Below are positions 16,343 through 24,820 of a stretch of DNA of 64,000 nucleotides, piece after piece. The notes beneath the pieces were generated by a model that did not search any database, was not told the origin of the DNA, and was given only the letters and a program-made list of their open reading frames with translations. A program made the position numbers and the translations under genes. Source of the stretch: Erwinia rhapontici (GTDB taxonomy: Bacteria; Pseudomonadota; Gammaproteobacteria; Enterobacterales; Enterobacteriaceae). The stretch's first letter is position 1; every line of letters starts with the position of its first letter. The stretch covers positions 19,607 through 83,606 of the forward strand of contig NZ_VRKO01000013.1 of assembly GCF_012271765.1 (NCBI RefSeq), read 5' to 3'.

Positions 16343-16540
16343 TTCTTCTAAATAGTGGTGCCCGGACTCGGACAAAAACGCCGGGAGCGTTTTTGCATGG
16401 TGCTTTAGCGCCAGCCCCGTAGGGGCGAGTCTCATGGATGAGACGAGTCATCGAACGGAGTTCGATGGAGAGTCCGTAATCCAGAAAGCAAAAAACCCGC
16501 CATAGGCGGGTTCTTCTAAATAGTGGTGCCCGGACTCGGA
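16336..16540 (-). repeat. rtT-like repeat carrying the 3' end of tRNA-Phe
   Basis: A perfect 37-base repeat occurs at 16504-16540 and 16336-16372, exactly 168 bases apart. It contains the last 17 bases of tRNA-Phe including CCA, the spacer, and part of the terminator. Between the copies are four small hairpins: 16373-16395 (9-bp stem), 16414-16426 (5 bp), 16429-16444 (7 bp) and 16449-16467 (8 bp). The design recalls rtT downstream of E. coli tyrT, where about 180-bp units repeat the 3' end of tRNA-Tyr. An attachment-site scar from an excised element is the other reading. Confidence 0.8.
16490..16512 (-). terminator. Terminator of tRNA-Phe
   Basis: Stem AACCCGCC / GGCGGGTT with a 3-base loop, then a T run on the minus strand, 12 bases past the CCA end. 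Confidence 0.85.
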
Positions 16541-16599
16541 ATCGAACCAAGGACACGGGGATTTTCAATCCCCTGCTCTACCGACTGAGCTATCCGGGC
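16524..16599 (-). tRNA. pheV: tRNA-Phe(GAA)
   Basis: 76 bases on the minus strand, from GCCCGGATAGCTCAG to GTCCGGGCACCA, with anticodon GAA inside the loop TTGAAAA, a GGTTCGATT T-loop arm, and CCA encoded. As far as I recall it is identical to E. coli tRNA-Phe. The symbol follows its position near speC as in E. coli pheV, a known island integration site. Confidence 0.98.
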
Positions 16600-16814
16600 A
16601 ACGGGGCGCATTAAACCTTATGCCACTGCCAGCGTCAACGGCTTTATGGTGAAAAGCCGACTGATTGCACTCTTTTCCACCAGTCTGTTGTGAAAGCCCC
16701 TCTTTTAGCCTGTTTTATCACCCATCCTGACTGCATTTTATGCCCTGGTTTATGCTGGGTTTTTCGCTTTATACGCGATAAAACCGGGTTGTTAGGATTA
16801 TTCTCAATGCTGGC

Positions 16815-18107
16815 ATGAAACTGTCACAATCGCCTGTCAGGCTGGGGCTAACTGAGGATTACTGGCCGCGTATCATGCACTTAGACTTACCGCCTTTAAC
16901 ACCCCAACGTCTGCCATCGCCGCATCTTACCGCGCGCGATCTCTGTATTGAGGTGCCTTTTGTCACACCGGATGCCGATAACCTGGCCGTGATGGAGCTG
17001 TTTACCAAACAACCGTCACTGACCAGCCTGCCGGTGGTGGAGCAACGCCATCCGCTGGGGCTGATTAACCGTCATCTGTTTTTATCGCAGATGTCGCGGC
17101 CGTTCTTCCGTGAACTGTATGACCGCAAAAGCTGCATCGCCTTTATGGATAAAATGCCGCTGGTGATCGATGCGGCCAGCACGCTGGATAGCGTGGCGCA
17201 GCAAATGGTGGCATCGGGCGATAAGTCACTGACAGATGGCTTTATTCTCACCAGTGCGGGTGAGTATATCGGCATCGGGCTGGGTATTGATCTGATCAAA
17301 ACCGTCTCGGATCAGCAGGCGCGTCAGCATCAGCAAATTATGCAGAGCATTGAATATGCGCGGGTGATCCAGGAAGCGATGCTCGACCAGTCACAGCGCT
17401 TACTGGTGCAGCAGCTACGTGATAGTTGCCTGTGCTGGCAGCCGCGTGACTGCGTTGGCGGTGACTTTTACGCCTTTCACACCTTTCCTCACGGCTGGCT
17501 GCTGTTAATGGCAGATTGCACCGGGCACGGCGTACCGGGCGCGTTTATGACGGTCATCCTCTCTTCGGCGCTGGAAAAGGCGCTGACGCAGTGTGAACCG
17601 GAGCAGCCGGAGCAGTTACTCCAGCATATCAATCGCTACATTAAACAGACGCTGGGGCAGTTGCAGCAGTCGGAGCAGACCTCGTTGTCGAACGACGGCT
17701 GTGATGCGCTGGCGCTGTTTGTTGATACCCGCGAAGACCGCATGATCTGGGCCGGTGCGCGTATCTCCGGTTTTCTGCTCTCGACGGTGAGCGAGCAGGC
17801 CATTCTGCTGAGCTGCGATCGCATGGGCGTGGGTTACACCGATACCCCGGTGGACTACGAGTGGGCGCGCCATGAACTGCCGCTAAAACCCCAGGATCTG
17901 TTCTTGACCTTTACCGATGGTCTGACCGATCAGATCGGGGGCGAACGCCAGATTATGTTTGGCCGCAAGCGTATTCAGGCAGAGCTGGAACGCAACCGGA
18001 CGCGCCCGATGAGCGAGCTGGCGGAAGGGCTTCAGCAGACCTTGCTCGCCTGGCAGGGGCAGCAGCTGCGGCGCGATGATATGACATTTTTAGGGTTTCG
18101 TTACTGA
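16815..18107 (+). CDS. siaA: SiaA-like PP2C phosphatase with CBS domains
   Basis: 430 residues, soluble. Residues about 40-175 form a CBS-like pair (PSLTSLPVVEQRHPLGLINRH split; TDGFILTSAGEYIGIG), then a short helical linker and a SpoIIE/PPM phosphatase domain with metal-binding motifs CVGGDFYAF (about 216), LMADCTGHGVPGAFM (about 234) and FTDGLTDQ (about 363). In Pseudomonas, SiaA dephosphorylates SiaC to switch on the diguanylate cyclase SiaD. The Pseudomonas protein is a membrane sensor with HAMP; here the sensor part is a cytoplasmic CBS module, so the input must differ (inference). Start at 16815 lacks a clear ribosome site; ATG 16875 is an alternative. Stop overlaps the next start (TGATGA). 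Confidence 0.85.
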   Translation: MKLSQSPVRLGLTEDYWPRIMHLDLPPLTPQRLPSPHLTARDLCIEVPFVTPDADNLAVMELFTKQPSLTSLPVVEQRHPLGLINRHLFLSQMSRPFFRELYDRKSCIAFMDKMPLVIDAASTLDSVAQQMVASGDKSLTDGFILTSAGEYIGIGLGIDLIKTVSDQQARQHQQIMQSIEYARVIQEAMLDQSQRLLVQQLRDSCLCWQPRDCVGGDFYAFHTFPHGWLLLMADCTGHGVPGAFMTVILSSALEKALTQCEPEQPEQLLQHINRYIKQTLGQLQQSEQTSLSNDGCDALALFVDTREDRMIWAGARISGFLLSTVSEQAILLSCDRMGVGYTDTPVDYEWARHELPLKPQDLFLTFTDGLTDQIGGERQIMFGRKRIQAELERNRTRPMSELAEGLQQTLLAWQGQQLRRDDMTFLGFRY

Positions 18108-18691
18108 TGAACCGGGGCAACGGGCAAAAGAGCACTATGAACACTGATCCGATAATCAGCGGGCTGCTGGCGGACACGCCGCACGATGTGGTGGCGCTGC
18201 GTTACACCGGTTTTTTCTCCCAGCACAATATTACGGCGATGGGGGAGGTGATCCGCCTCTATCTGGAGCAGAACGAGGCATCGTTTGTCACCCGGCGTAA
18301 GCTGTTCTCCACTTTTGTGGAGATGGTGCAAAATATCCTGCGCTACTCCTCAGACAGCCGGGCGCTCTGCAAAGATAATGACGAAATGCGCTTTGGCGCG
18401 ATCTGTTTTGGTCTGCATGACGGTAAGTATGTGCTGGAAAGCGCTAACCTGGTGCGACCGGATGAATCCGCGCGCCTGAGTGAATGCCTGCTGGCGCTGC
18501 GCAATATGAGCGCGGAAGAAATTAAAGTGACCTACAAGCAGTCACTGCGTACAGAAAGTCCGGCCTGGAGCAAAGGGGCGAATATCGGCCTGCTGACTCT
18601 GGCGCGGGACGCCAGCCAACCGCTGGAATTTACTTTTCACCAGGTTGCATCGACGGATCTCTCGGCGTTCTACCTGAAAGCGACTATCTGA
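18107..18691 (+). CDS. siaB: SiaB-like protein kinase
   Basis: 194 residues (184 if ATG 18137, which has AAGAG upstream, is used). Contains FSTFVEMVQNILRYS, an N-box-like helix of GHKL-type ATPases, and WSKGANIGLLTLARD as the ATP-lid region. SiaB family (DUF6272). In Pseudomonas it phosphorylates SiaC and opposes SiaA. Encoded between the phosphatase and SiaC-like genes with coupled translation, so the same partner-switch circuit is expected. Confidence 0.8.
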   Translation: MNRGNGQKSTMNTDPIISGLLADTPHDVVALRYTGFFSQHNITAMGEVIRLYLEQNEASFVTRRKLFSTFVEMVQNILRYSSDSRALCKDNDEMRFGAICFGLHDGKYVLESANLVRPDESARLSECLLALRNMSAEEIKVTYKQSLRTESPAWSKGANIGLLTLARDASQPLEFTFHQVASTDLSAFYLKATI

Positions 18692-18708
18692 CAGGGCACA
18701 CCTTAGCT

Positions 18709-19107
18709 ATGAACAACATCTCCATGCCTGCAACCAGCAGCACTCCCGCCGTGGACTTTGATTTCGCCAGCGGCAGGCTGTCGCTCAGCGGGGAATCCTG
18801 GCCAGAAAATGCCGCCGCTTTTTACCGTCCGCTGATGGCCGCGGTGGAAGAGTGGCAGGGCAGCGCCTTTTTCCGCAACCTCAGCCTGGTCAGCATCCAT
18901 GTGGCACTCAGCTACTTCAACAGCTCCAGCACCAAAATGTTATTCGGCCTGTTTGGCGTGTTGAACGAAGCGGCCGTCAACGGGGTTCGCACCGAGCTGC
19001 ACTGGTATTACGACAGCGAAGACGATATTTCCGAAGAGTTCGGTCAGGAGCTGAGTATCGATTTTTCAGCGATCACCTTCCATATGCATCCGGGGGGCGC
19101 GGAATGA
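18709..19107 (+). CDS. siaC: SiaC-like partner-switch protein (DUF1987)
   Basis: 132 residues, anti-sigma-factor-antagonist-like fold of the SiaC family. The block ALSYFNSSSTKMLFGLF near residue 65-80 holds the Ser/Thr cluster where SiaC is phosphorylated (T68 in Pseudomonas). Unphosphorylated SiaC binds and activates SiaD in the known system. Its stop overlaps the start of the cyclase gene (ATGATGA). Confidence 0.82.
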   Translation: MNNISMPATSSTPAVDFDFASGRLSLSGESWPENAAAFYRPLMAAVEEWQGSAFFRNLSLVSIHVALSYFNSSSTKMLFGLFGVLNEAAVNGVRTELHWYYDSEDDISEEFGQELSIDFSAITFHMHPGGAE

Positions 19108-19835
19108 TGAGCATCGATGAGCTGTTCACGCATGAAAATGCCATTCTTGAGCAGGCGCGGGATATTGCCGCACGCGAGCACCTTGATGCGGAAACCTGTC
19201 GTGCGGCGTTACTGACCCTCAGCGGCCACTATCAGCGCATGATGCGTGAGTCGTGGCGCCTGATTTCCCGCAGTGACCGTGCTGAGCGCGAACTGACGCT
19301 TCTCAACGAGCAACTGCGCCAGCTGGCGTTACGGCTGGAGTACGAAGCCACGCACGATCCGCTGACCGGCGTGTATAACCGCAGCGCCATCATCAACCAG
19401 ATCGGCAGCGCACTGCATCAGGATGACGCCTCCCTGATCCTGCTCGATATTGACCATTTCAAAGCCATTAATGACCAGTACGGCCATCCCACCGGCGATG
19501 CGGTGATCAGTGAACTGATCAAACGGATTGAGAACTCGGTGCCAGAGAGCGGCAGTGTGGGGCGCGTGGGGGGCGAGGAGTTTACCATCCTGCTGCCGGG
19601 GACCAGCATGGGGCAGGCGGCGGTGGTAGCCGGTTATATTCATGCCTCGCTGAATGCGTCCGTGCTGAACTCCCTGCCGGATCGGTTGGTGACCGTCAGT
19701 CTGGGCGTCAGCTGGGGGGCTTCACGCAGTAGTTTTGACACCCTGTATGCCGAGGCGGATGCCGCCTTGTATGAGGCGAAGCGTGCCGGGCGTAACCGGA
19801 TTCATTATGCCAGCCAGCGTGCCGCCCTGGGATAA
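19104..19835 (+). CDS. siaD: SiaD-like diguanylate cyclase
   Basis: 243 residues. The N-terminal 85 residues are a helical stalk (EHLDAETCRAALLTLSGHYQ; ERELTLLNEQLRQLALRLEYE split), the docking part for SiaC in Pseudomonas. The GGDEF domain carries an active GGEEF motif (GRVGGEEFTILLPG, about residue 155) and the metal Asp in LILLDIDHFKAIND. No RxxD inhibitory site precedes the motif, so allosteric product inhibition may be lacking. Synthesises c-di-GMP, expected to promote aggregation or biofilm. The start overlaps the siaC stop; a longer upstream frame is not credible. Confidence 0.88.
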   Translation: MMSIDELFTHENAILEQARDIAAREHLDAETCRAALLTLSGHYQRMMRESWRLISRSDRAERELTLLNEQLRQLALRLEYEATHDPLTGVYNRSAIINQIGSALHQDDASLILLDIDHFKAINDQYGHPTGDAVISELIKRIENSVPESGSVGRVGGEEFTILLPGTSMGQAAVVAGYIHASLNASVLNSLPDRLVTVSLGVSWGASRSSFDTLYAEADAALYEAKRAGRNRIHYASQRAALG

Positions 19836-19963
19836 ACCCGACATTTTTTTCTGCGGGTATCCGCTATTCTGCCGGGCCGCTGGCATTGAACCCGGTACTA
19901 AAAAATGCCATTATTGCGCAAATTTTGACAACCCCGTCATCCCTGCACACTGAGGTCACCGCC

Positions 19964-20074
19964 ATGAGAGGTTCACTGCTGTTGTTCAGCATCTGTAACC
20001 CGCATCTGCCGATGCAGCCTGGTCGATCTTATTGCTGTCATACCTTGTCGATAAATTCTCTCACCATGCGGTGA
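19964..20074 (+). CDS. Possible leader peptide upstream of speC (36 codons)
   Basis: ATG with GAGGT nine bases upstream opens a 36-residue frame (MRGSLLLFSICNPH...SYCCHTLSINSLTMR) that ends 195 bases before speC. Short, cysteine-rich and without relatives I recognise. The good ribosome site and its place in an unusually long speC leader make a regulatory upstream ORF possible, as SpeFL is for E. coli speF. Could equally be chance. Confidence 0.35.
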   Translation: MRGSLLLFSICNPHLPMQPGRSYCCHTLSINSLTMR

Positions 20075-20100
20075 GGTCTTTCTACGCTTAACTGTTGGCC

Positions 20101-20148
20101 ATGCGTAAAAACAGACGAGATCTGATTTTACTGATGTCTATCGGTTGA
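20101..20148 (+). CDS. Possible second speC leader peptide (15 codons)
   Basis: Frame MRKNRRDLILLMSIG-stop with rare Arg codons AGA-CGA at positions 5-6, 27 bases after the preceding small ORF and 121 bases before speC. Ribosome site is poor. Arg-rich composition and place are what one would expect of an arginine/ornithine-sensing leader, but this is inference only. Confidence 0.3.
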   Translation: MRKNRRDLILLMSIG

Positions 20149-20269
20149 AGCTGAAGTCATTCTGCTGAAAACCCAACATGACTGTTCGCCGGGAACGCGT
20201 GCGCTTTGCTGCCGTTCCTATTGCTGTGCCTCTGGCACCCACTCATCCTTGACCGTTAGGGATTTGTGC

Positions 20270-22411
20270 ATGACTCCTCTTAAAATTGCAGCCAGCACCA
20301 CTGTGGCAATCCATCTCCAGACCGGGCGCGAAGTCGTTACGCTGGATAATACTGATTTCACCGATGTCGCCGCGGTGGTTCTGTCCGTTTCTGACTCACG
20401 CTCAGGCGTGCTGGCGCTGCTGCGTCATACCGGTTTTAACCTGCCGGTGTTTATTGCCCTCGACGATGCCGCGCAGGCGGTTGACCTGCCTGAAGTTGAT
20501 GGCGTGCTGACGGGGGAAGAGGGCGATGCTTCGCTGCTGGAAACCGCCGCAGCCGGGTATCAGGCCAGGTTGTTACCGCCGTTTTTCCAGACGCTGACCA
20601 AATACGTAGCGATGGATAACACCACCTTTGCCTGCCCGGGGCATCAGGGCGGTGAATTCTTTAAAAAGCATCCGGCCGGACGTCAGTTCTTTGACTTCTT
20701 TGGTGAGAACGTGTTTCGTGCCGATATGTGCAACGCTGACGTGAAACTCGGTGATTTGCTGATCCACGAAGGTTCAGCCAAACATGCGCAAAAGTTTGCA
20801 GCGAAAGTCTTCAACGCGGATAAAACCTACTTTGTGCTGAATGGCACCTCCAGCGCCAATAAAGTGGTGACCAATGCGCTGCTGACCCGTGGCGATCTGG
20901 TGTTGTTCGATCGCAATAACCATAAATCTAACCATCATGGTGCGCTGATCCAGGCCGGTGCGACGCCGGTATATCTGGAAACTGCCCGCAACCCGTTTGG
21001 GTTTATTGGTGGCATTGATGCGCACTGCTTTGATGAAGCCTATGTGCGTGACCTGATTAAACAGGTGGCACCGGAACGTGCCGGGGATGAACGTCCGTTC
21101 CGTCTGGCGGTGATCCAGCTCGGCACCTACGATGGCACGGTGTATAACGCGCGCAAGGTGCTCGACAGCATCGGCCACCTGTGCGACTACATCCTGTTTG
21201 ACTCCGCCTGGGTGGGCTATGAGCAGTTTATTCCCGTGATGGAAGCCTGTTCGCCGCTGTTGCTTGACCTGAAGCCGTCCGATCCCGGCATTTTTGTTAC
21301 GCAGTCCGTGCATAAACAGCAGGCCGGGTTCTCGCAGACTTCGCAGATCCACAAGAAAGATAACCATATCCGTGGCCAGCAGCGTTTTTGTAGCCACAAA
21401 CGCCTGAACAATGCGTTTATGCTGCATGCATCTACCAGCCCGTTCTACCCGCTGTTTGCTGCGCTGGATATCAACGCCAAAATGCATCAGGGCGAAGCGG
21501 GACGACGTCTGTGGCATGAGTGCGTGGTGCTGGGCATTGATGCACGTAAGGCGATTCTGGCGCGCTGCGAGATGATTAAGCCGTTTATTCCCGATGAGGT
21601 TGACGGCAAACCCTGGCAGGATGCGCCGACGGCGACGATCGCTTCCGATGCGCGCTACTTCAGCTTTGCACCGGGCGCGTCGTGGCATGGCTTTGGCGGT
21701 TATGAGAAAGATCAGTATCTGGTCGATCCGTGCAAGCTGCTGCTGACCACGCCGGGCATTGATGCTGCCAGCGGGAAATATGCCTCTTTCGGTATTCCGG
21801 CAACGATTCTGGCGAACTATCTGCGTGAAAATGGCGTGGTGCCGGAGAAGTGCGATCTGAACTCCATTCTGTTCCTGCTGACACCGGCAGAGAGCATGGA
21901 GAAGATGGCGAAGCTGGTGGCGAAACTGGCCCAGTTCGAACAACACATCAAAGAAGATGCGTTACTGCGCGATGTGCTGCCGACGATCTACCGGAAAAAT
22001 GCGGCGCGCTACGAAGGTTACACCTTGAAGCGACTGTGCCAGGAGATGCACGACCTGTATGTCAGCCATGATGTGAAGGATCTGCAAAAGGCGATGTTCC
22101 GCCAGCAGAGCCTGCCAAAAATGGTGATGAACCCGCAGGATGCCAATATCGAATTTATTCGTGGCAATGTGGAGCTGGTGCCCATTTCACAGGCAGCCGG
22201 GCGTATTGCGGCTGAAGGCGCGTTACCGTATCCACCAGGCGTGCTGTGTGTGGTGCCGGGTGAAGAGTGGGGCGGGGCCGTGCAGCAGTATTTCCTCGCG
22301 CTGGAGGAGGGCATTAACCTGCTGCCGGGCTTCTCGCCGGAGTTGCAGGGGGTGTATGCCGAAACCGACGAGCAGGGTGTTAAGCGTTTGCAGGGATACG
22401 TTTTGGTGTAA
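20270..22411 (+). CDS. speC: Ornithine decarboxylase, constitutive/biosynthetic
   Basis: 713 residues, colinear with E. coli SpeC. Wing domain up to about residue 105, PLP domain with TFACPGHQGGEFF, NGTSSANKVV, and the PLP lysine in SVHKQQAGFSQ, and the C-terminal domain ending QGYVLV. Converts ornithine to putrescine in the cytoplasm. ATG at 20270 follows AGGGA with good spacing; a TTG 21 bases upstream is in frame but less likely. Stands alone behind a 434-base leader. E. coli places nupG downstream; here repeats and a TetR gene follow. Confidence 0.97.
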   Translation: MTPLKIAASTTVAIHLQTGREVVTLDNTDFTDVAAVVLSVSDSRSGVLALLRHTGFNLPVFIALDDAAQAVDLPEVDGVLTGEEGDASLLETAAAGYQARLLPPFFQTLTKYVAMDNTTFACPGHQGGEFFKKHPAGRQFFDFFGENVFRADMCNADVKLGDLLIHEGSAKHAQKFAAKVFNADKTYFVLNGTSSANKVVTNALLTRGDLVLFDRNNHKSNHHGALIQAGATPVYLETARNPFGFIGGIDAHCFDEAYVRDLIKQVAPERAGDERPFRLAVIQLGTYDGTVYNARKVLDSIGHLCDYILFDSAWVGYEQFIPVMEACSPLLLDLKPSDPGIFVTQSVHKQQAGFSQTSQIHKKDNHIRGQQRFCSHKRLNNAFMLHASTSPFYPLFAALDINAKMHQGEAGRRLWHECVVLGIDARKAILARCEMIKPFIPDEVDGKPWQDAPTATIASDARYFSFAPGASWHGFGGYEKDQYLVDPCKLLLTTPGIDAASGKYASFGIPATILANYLRENGVVPEKCDLNSILFLLTPAESMEKMAKLVAKLAQFEQHIKEDALLRDVLPTIYRKNAARYEGYTLKRLCQEMHDLYVSHDVKDLQKAMFRQQSLPKMVMNPQDANIEFIRGNVELVPISQAAGRIAAEGALPYPPGVLCVVPGEEWGGAVQQYFLALEEGINLLPGFSPELQGVYAETDEQGVKRLQGYVLV

Positions 22412-22418
22412 AAAAACC

Positions 22419-22438
22419 GGGTCGGGCGTGCCCGACCC
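22419..22438. repeat. REP-like 20-bp palindrome (speC 3' end)
   Basis: GGGTCGGGCGTGCCCGACCC, near-perfect palindrome (GT mismatch at centre only) eight bases after the speC stop, member of the dispersed GGCATGCC-centred family. Probably also helps to end the speC transcript. It leads straight into the 43-bp tandem array. Confidence 0.75.
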
Positions 22439-22642
22439 CTACTAAACGCGGTATCACTTGGCAGCATTGCGTGCCCGACCCCTACGAAATGCGGTGTTAT
22501 CTTGCCGCGTCGCGTGCCCGACCCCTACTAAACGCGGTGTCATCTGGCAGCATCGCGCGCCCGACCCCTACGAAATACGGTGTTATCTGGCAGCGTCGCG
22601 TGCCCGACCCCTACTAAACGCGGTGTCATCTGGCAGCATCGT
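22428..22642. repeat. 43-bp tandem array, five units alternating A-B-A-B-A
   Basis: Units begin G(T/C)GCCCGACCCCTAC at 22428, 22471, 22514, 22557 and 22600, exactly 43 bases apart. Odd units continue TAAACGCGGTgtca, even units GAAATgCGGTGTTA, so the real period is 86 bases. Each unit starts with half of the REP-like palindrome, and the array ends at a full palindrome at 22645. No unique spacers, so it is not a CRISPR. Confidence 0.88.
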
Positions 22643-22644
22643 AG

Positions 22645-22664
22645 GGGCGAGGCATGCCTCGCCC
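22645..22664. repeat. REP-like 20-bp palindrome
   Basis: GGGCGAGGCATGCCTCGCCC, perfect palindrome preceded by GTAG; the same 20-mer recurs at 59479. It closes the 43-bp array and lies 17 bases from the tetR stop. Confidence 0.85.
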
Positions 22665-22680
22665 AGGTGTGTATCCGACC

Positions 22681-23313
22681 TCAGGTATTGAGCGCTTCTT
22701 CCCGTGCCTGGCGCACAATCGCTTTCGCGATCCATTTGCCAATATCCTGCAGTTCGTCGTTATCACAGCCCCAGATATCTTTCATCACCAGAAAAATCTC
22801 CGAACCGTAAACCAACGACAGTGAACGCACCACGCGATCCATCAAATCGGGTGTCAGCTCTTTGTTGAGCGGTTCCACCACCTGCATCAGCATCGCTTTG
22901 CGATTTCCGCGCACCAGCTTCTCTTTCAGTGGCACGGCATCAACCGACTGCGACTGCGCCCACTGCGTCAGCGACAAATGCAGCGCCGCACGCAACGTTC
23001 CCTCGTGTTTCAGCATACGCGGGAAGGCAAAACTCAGCAGCTCATCAATGCGTGCGTTGGCATCTTGCTGAGTGGGCTGCCAGTTTTTGATGGGGCTGAG
23101 TGTTTCAGACACAATGGCCGAGACCAGCGCACTCTGCGTGGGGAAGTAGCGATAAGCAGTGGCGCGTGACAGCTGTGCCTCCTGCGCAACTTCGGTAATC
23201 GATGGAAATGCGCCGTTATCAAACATCTTCATCGCGGTATCAATTAGTAAGCGGCGCGTTCTGGCTCGTGTTGATGTGAGCCCCAAAACGCTAGCGGAAT
23301 CCCTTTGCTCCAC
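22681..23313 (-). CDS. TetR-family transcriptional regulator
   Basis: 210 residues. N-terminal helix-turn-helix at about 38-62 (SITEVAQEAQLSRATAYRYF), C-terminal ligand/dimer domain of unknown specificity. Divergent from the Tm-1-like/PEP-hydrolase-like pair across 284 bases, so it most likely represses that operon and itself. The stop is next to the 43-bp repeat array. Confidence 0.88.
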   Translation of the reverse strand: MEQRDSASVLGLTSTRARTRRLLIDTAMKMFDNGAFPSITEVAQEAQLSRATAYRYFPTQSALVSAIVSETLSPIKNWQPTQQDANARIDELLSFAFPRMLKHEGTLRAALHLSLTQWAQSQSVDAVPLKEKLVRGNRKAMLMQVVEPLNKELTPDLMDRVVRSLSLVYGSEIFLVMKDIWGCDNDELQDIGKWIAKAIVRQAREEALNT

Positions 23314-23462
23314 AATAACCTCATTATCCAGTTTAACCTGTTTCTTTATCGGGCTGGTGGGCGTGACAGCACGTTCACCAGTGTTGACAACGGGGGGCGG
23401 CCTGCGCCATTCCCCGCTGTTATAAGCGTAGTCAAAACTCGACGAGACTCATATTTCATTCA

Positions 23463-23509
23463 ATTGATTTATCAATCTTGAAGGTGCTACTGTGAGTTTT
23501 CCAGACTCA
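23463..23509. promoter_or_regulatory. Candidate TetR operators
   Basis: Two dyads in the divergent gap: ATTGAT-TT-ATCAAT at 23463-23476 (perfect) and TGAGT-N7-ACTCA at 23493-23509, with a further GACTCAT half-site near 23444. Either could bind the neighbouring TetR protein. Inference from position. Confidence 0.4.
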
Positions 23510-23597
23510 ATCTCTTCAGTGATTCAAAGTTATTTACGTTTTTATATCAAGATTATCAACTCTTTATTGATCTAAATAACAGGTTATCGTAACGCCC

Positions 23598-24818
23598 ATG
23601 AAAAATGATACTGGATCTATCTACGTTGTTGCTACAGCGGATACTAAAGGAAGGGAACTGTTTTATGTGCGCGATCTGATTGCTCAGGTCGGCGTACCCG
23701 TGGTGACAGTTGACCTGTCTACTCAACCACTTAGCCGCGCTTTTGAGGGGAATATCCCGGCCGCCATGGTGGCGGATTATCATCCCCAGGGGCGCGATGC
23801 TGTCTTCTGTGGCGACCGCGGTAAGGCGATTAACGCCATGGCACAAGCTTTTGAGATTTTCCTTAGTCAGCGTAATGATGTCGCGGGGATTATTGGGCTG
23901 GGTGGCTCAGGCGGTACGGCGCTGATCACACCAGCGATGCAGGTGCTGCCCGTCGGTGTACCCAAGCTGATGGTTTCCACGATGGCCTCTGGCGATGTGT
24001 CTGGCTATGTCGGTGCCAGCGATATTGCCATGCTCTATTCGGTGACCGATGTTGCCGGGCTGAACCGGATTTCCCGCCGCGTGCTGGGGAATGCCGCCCA
24101 CCAGATTGCCGGCGCAGTCCGCTTCCCACTTCCTCCTGATGAAAATGATAAACCTGCCATAGGCCTGACGATGTTTGGCGTCACCACGCCGTGCATAGAG
24201 GCCGCCAGTGCCGCGCTGGAAGCCGATTATGACTGCCTCGTGTTCCATGCCACCGGCAGCGGGGGGAAAGCGATGGAGAAACTGGCAGACAGCAATATGC
24301 TGTCCGGGATGCTTGACCTGACAACCACTGAAGTCTGTGATTTGCTGTTTGGCGGTGTGCTGGCCTGCGGTGAAGATCGCTTCAATGCGCTGGCCCGCAG
24401 CAGGCTGCCTTGCGTGCTCTCCTGCGGGGCGCTGGATATGGTGAACTTTGGTCATCCTGCCAGCGTGCCGCAGAAATACGCCTCACGCCTGTTCTACCAT
24501 CACAATGCTCAGGTGACGCTGATGCGTACTACCGTGGAGGAGAATATTGAGATGGCACGCTGGATCGCTGAGAAGCTGAACCGCTGCGAAGGGGAAGTGC
24601 GTTTTCTGATCCCTGAAGGGGGCTTTTCTGCGCTGGATGCGCCTGGCCAGCCATTCTGGTCGCCCGAGGCCAACCAGGCGTTTATCTCCACGCTGGAGGC
24701 AAGCTGTATACAGACCGCACAGCGCCAGATTATTTGCCTGCCCTGGAACATCAACGATCGGCAGTTCGCCGCTGAAGCCGTTGCTCAATTTCGCCAACTG
24801 GCGTCGAAAGGAAGATAA
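23598..24818 (+). CDS. Tm-1-like ATP-binding domain protein (UPF0261)
   Basis: 406 residues of the UPF0261 family, related to the N-terminal part of tomato Tm-1. Typical blocks: [12 protein letters not shown] at the N-terminus, [16 protein letters not shown] near 95, [13 protein letters not shown] near 215, [11 protein letters not shown] near 280. Biochemical role is not established; an ATP-binding fold is known for the family. Start overlaps nothing; the next gene begins 2 bases after the stop, so the two act together. Confidence 0.85.
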   Translation: MKNDTGSIYVVATADTKGRELFYVRDLIAQVGVPVVTVDLSTQPLSRAFEGNIPAAMVADYHPQGRDAVFCGDRGKAINAMAQAFEIFLSQRNDVAGIIGLGGSGGTALITPAMQVLPVGVPKLMVSTMASGDVSGYVGASDIAMLYSVTDVAGLNRISRRVLGNAAHQIAGAVRFPLPPDENDKPAIGLTMFGVTTPCIEAASAALEADYDCLVFHATGSGGKAMEKLADSNMLSGMLDLTTTEVCDLLFGGVLACGEDRFNALARSRLPCVLSCGALDMVNFGHPASVPQKYASRLFYHHNAQVTLMRTTVEENIEMARWIAEKLNRCEGEVRFLIPEGGFSALDAPGQPFWSPEANQAFISTLEASCIQTAQRQIICLPWNINDRQFAAEAVAQFRQLASKGR

Positions 24819-24820
24819 CC

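Noticed and set aside
18852..19103. N-terminal extension of the diguanylate cyclase
   Set aside because: It would run through siaC in another frame; the ATG at 19104 overlapping the siaC stop fits the operon and the family length.
20774..21946. 390-codon open frame antisense to speC
   Set aside because: Fully inside the conserved speC coding region; composition is that of a reversed frame and no domain is recognised.
22428..22642. CRISPR-like array
   Set aside because: The repeats are directly contiguous with no unique spacers, and no cas genes are present.
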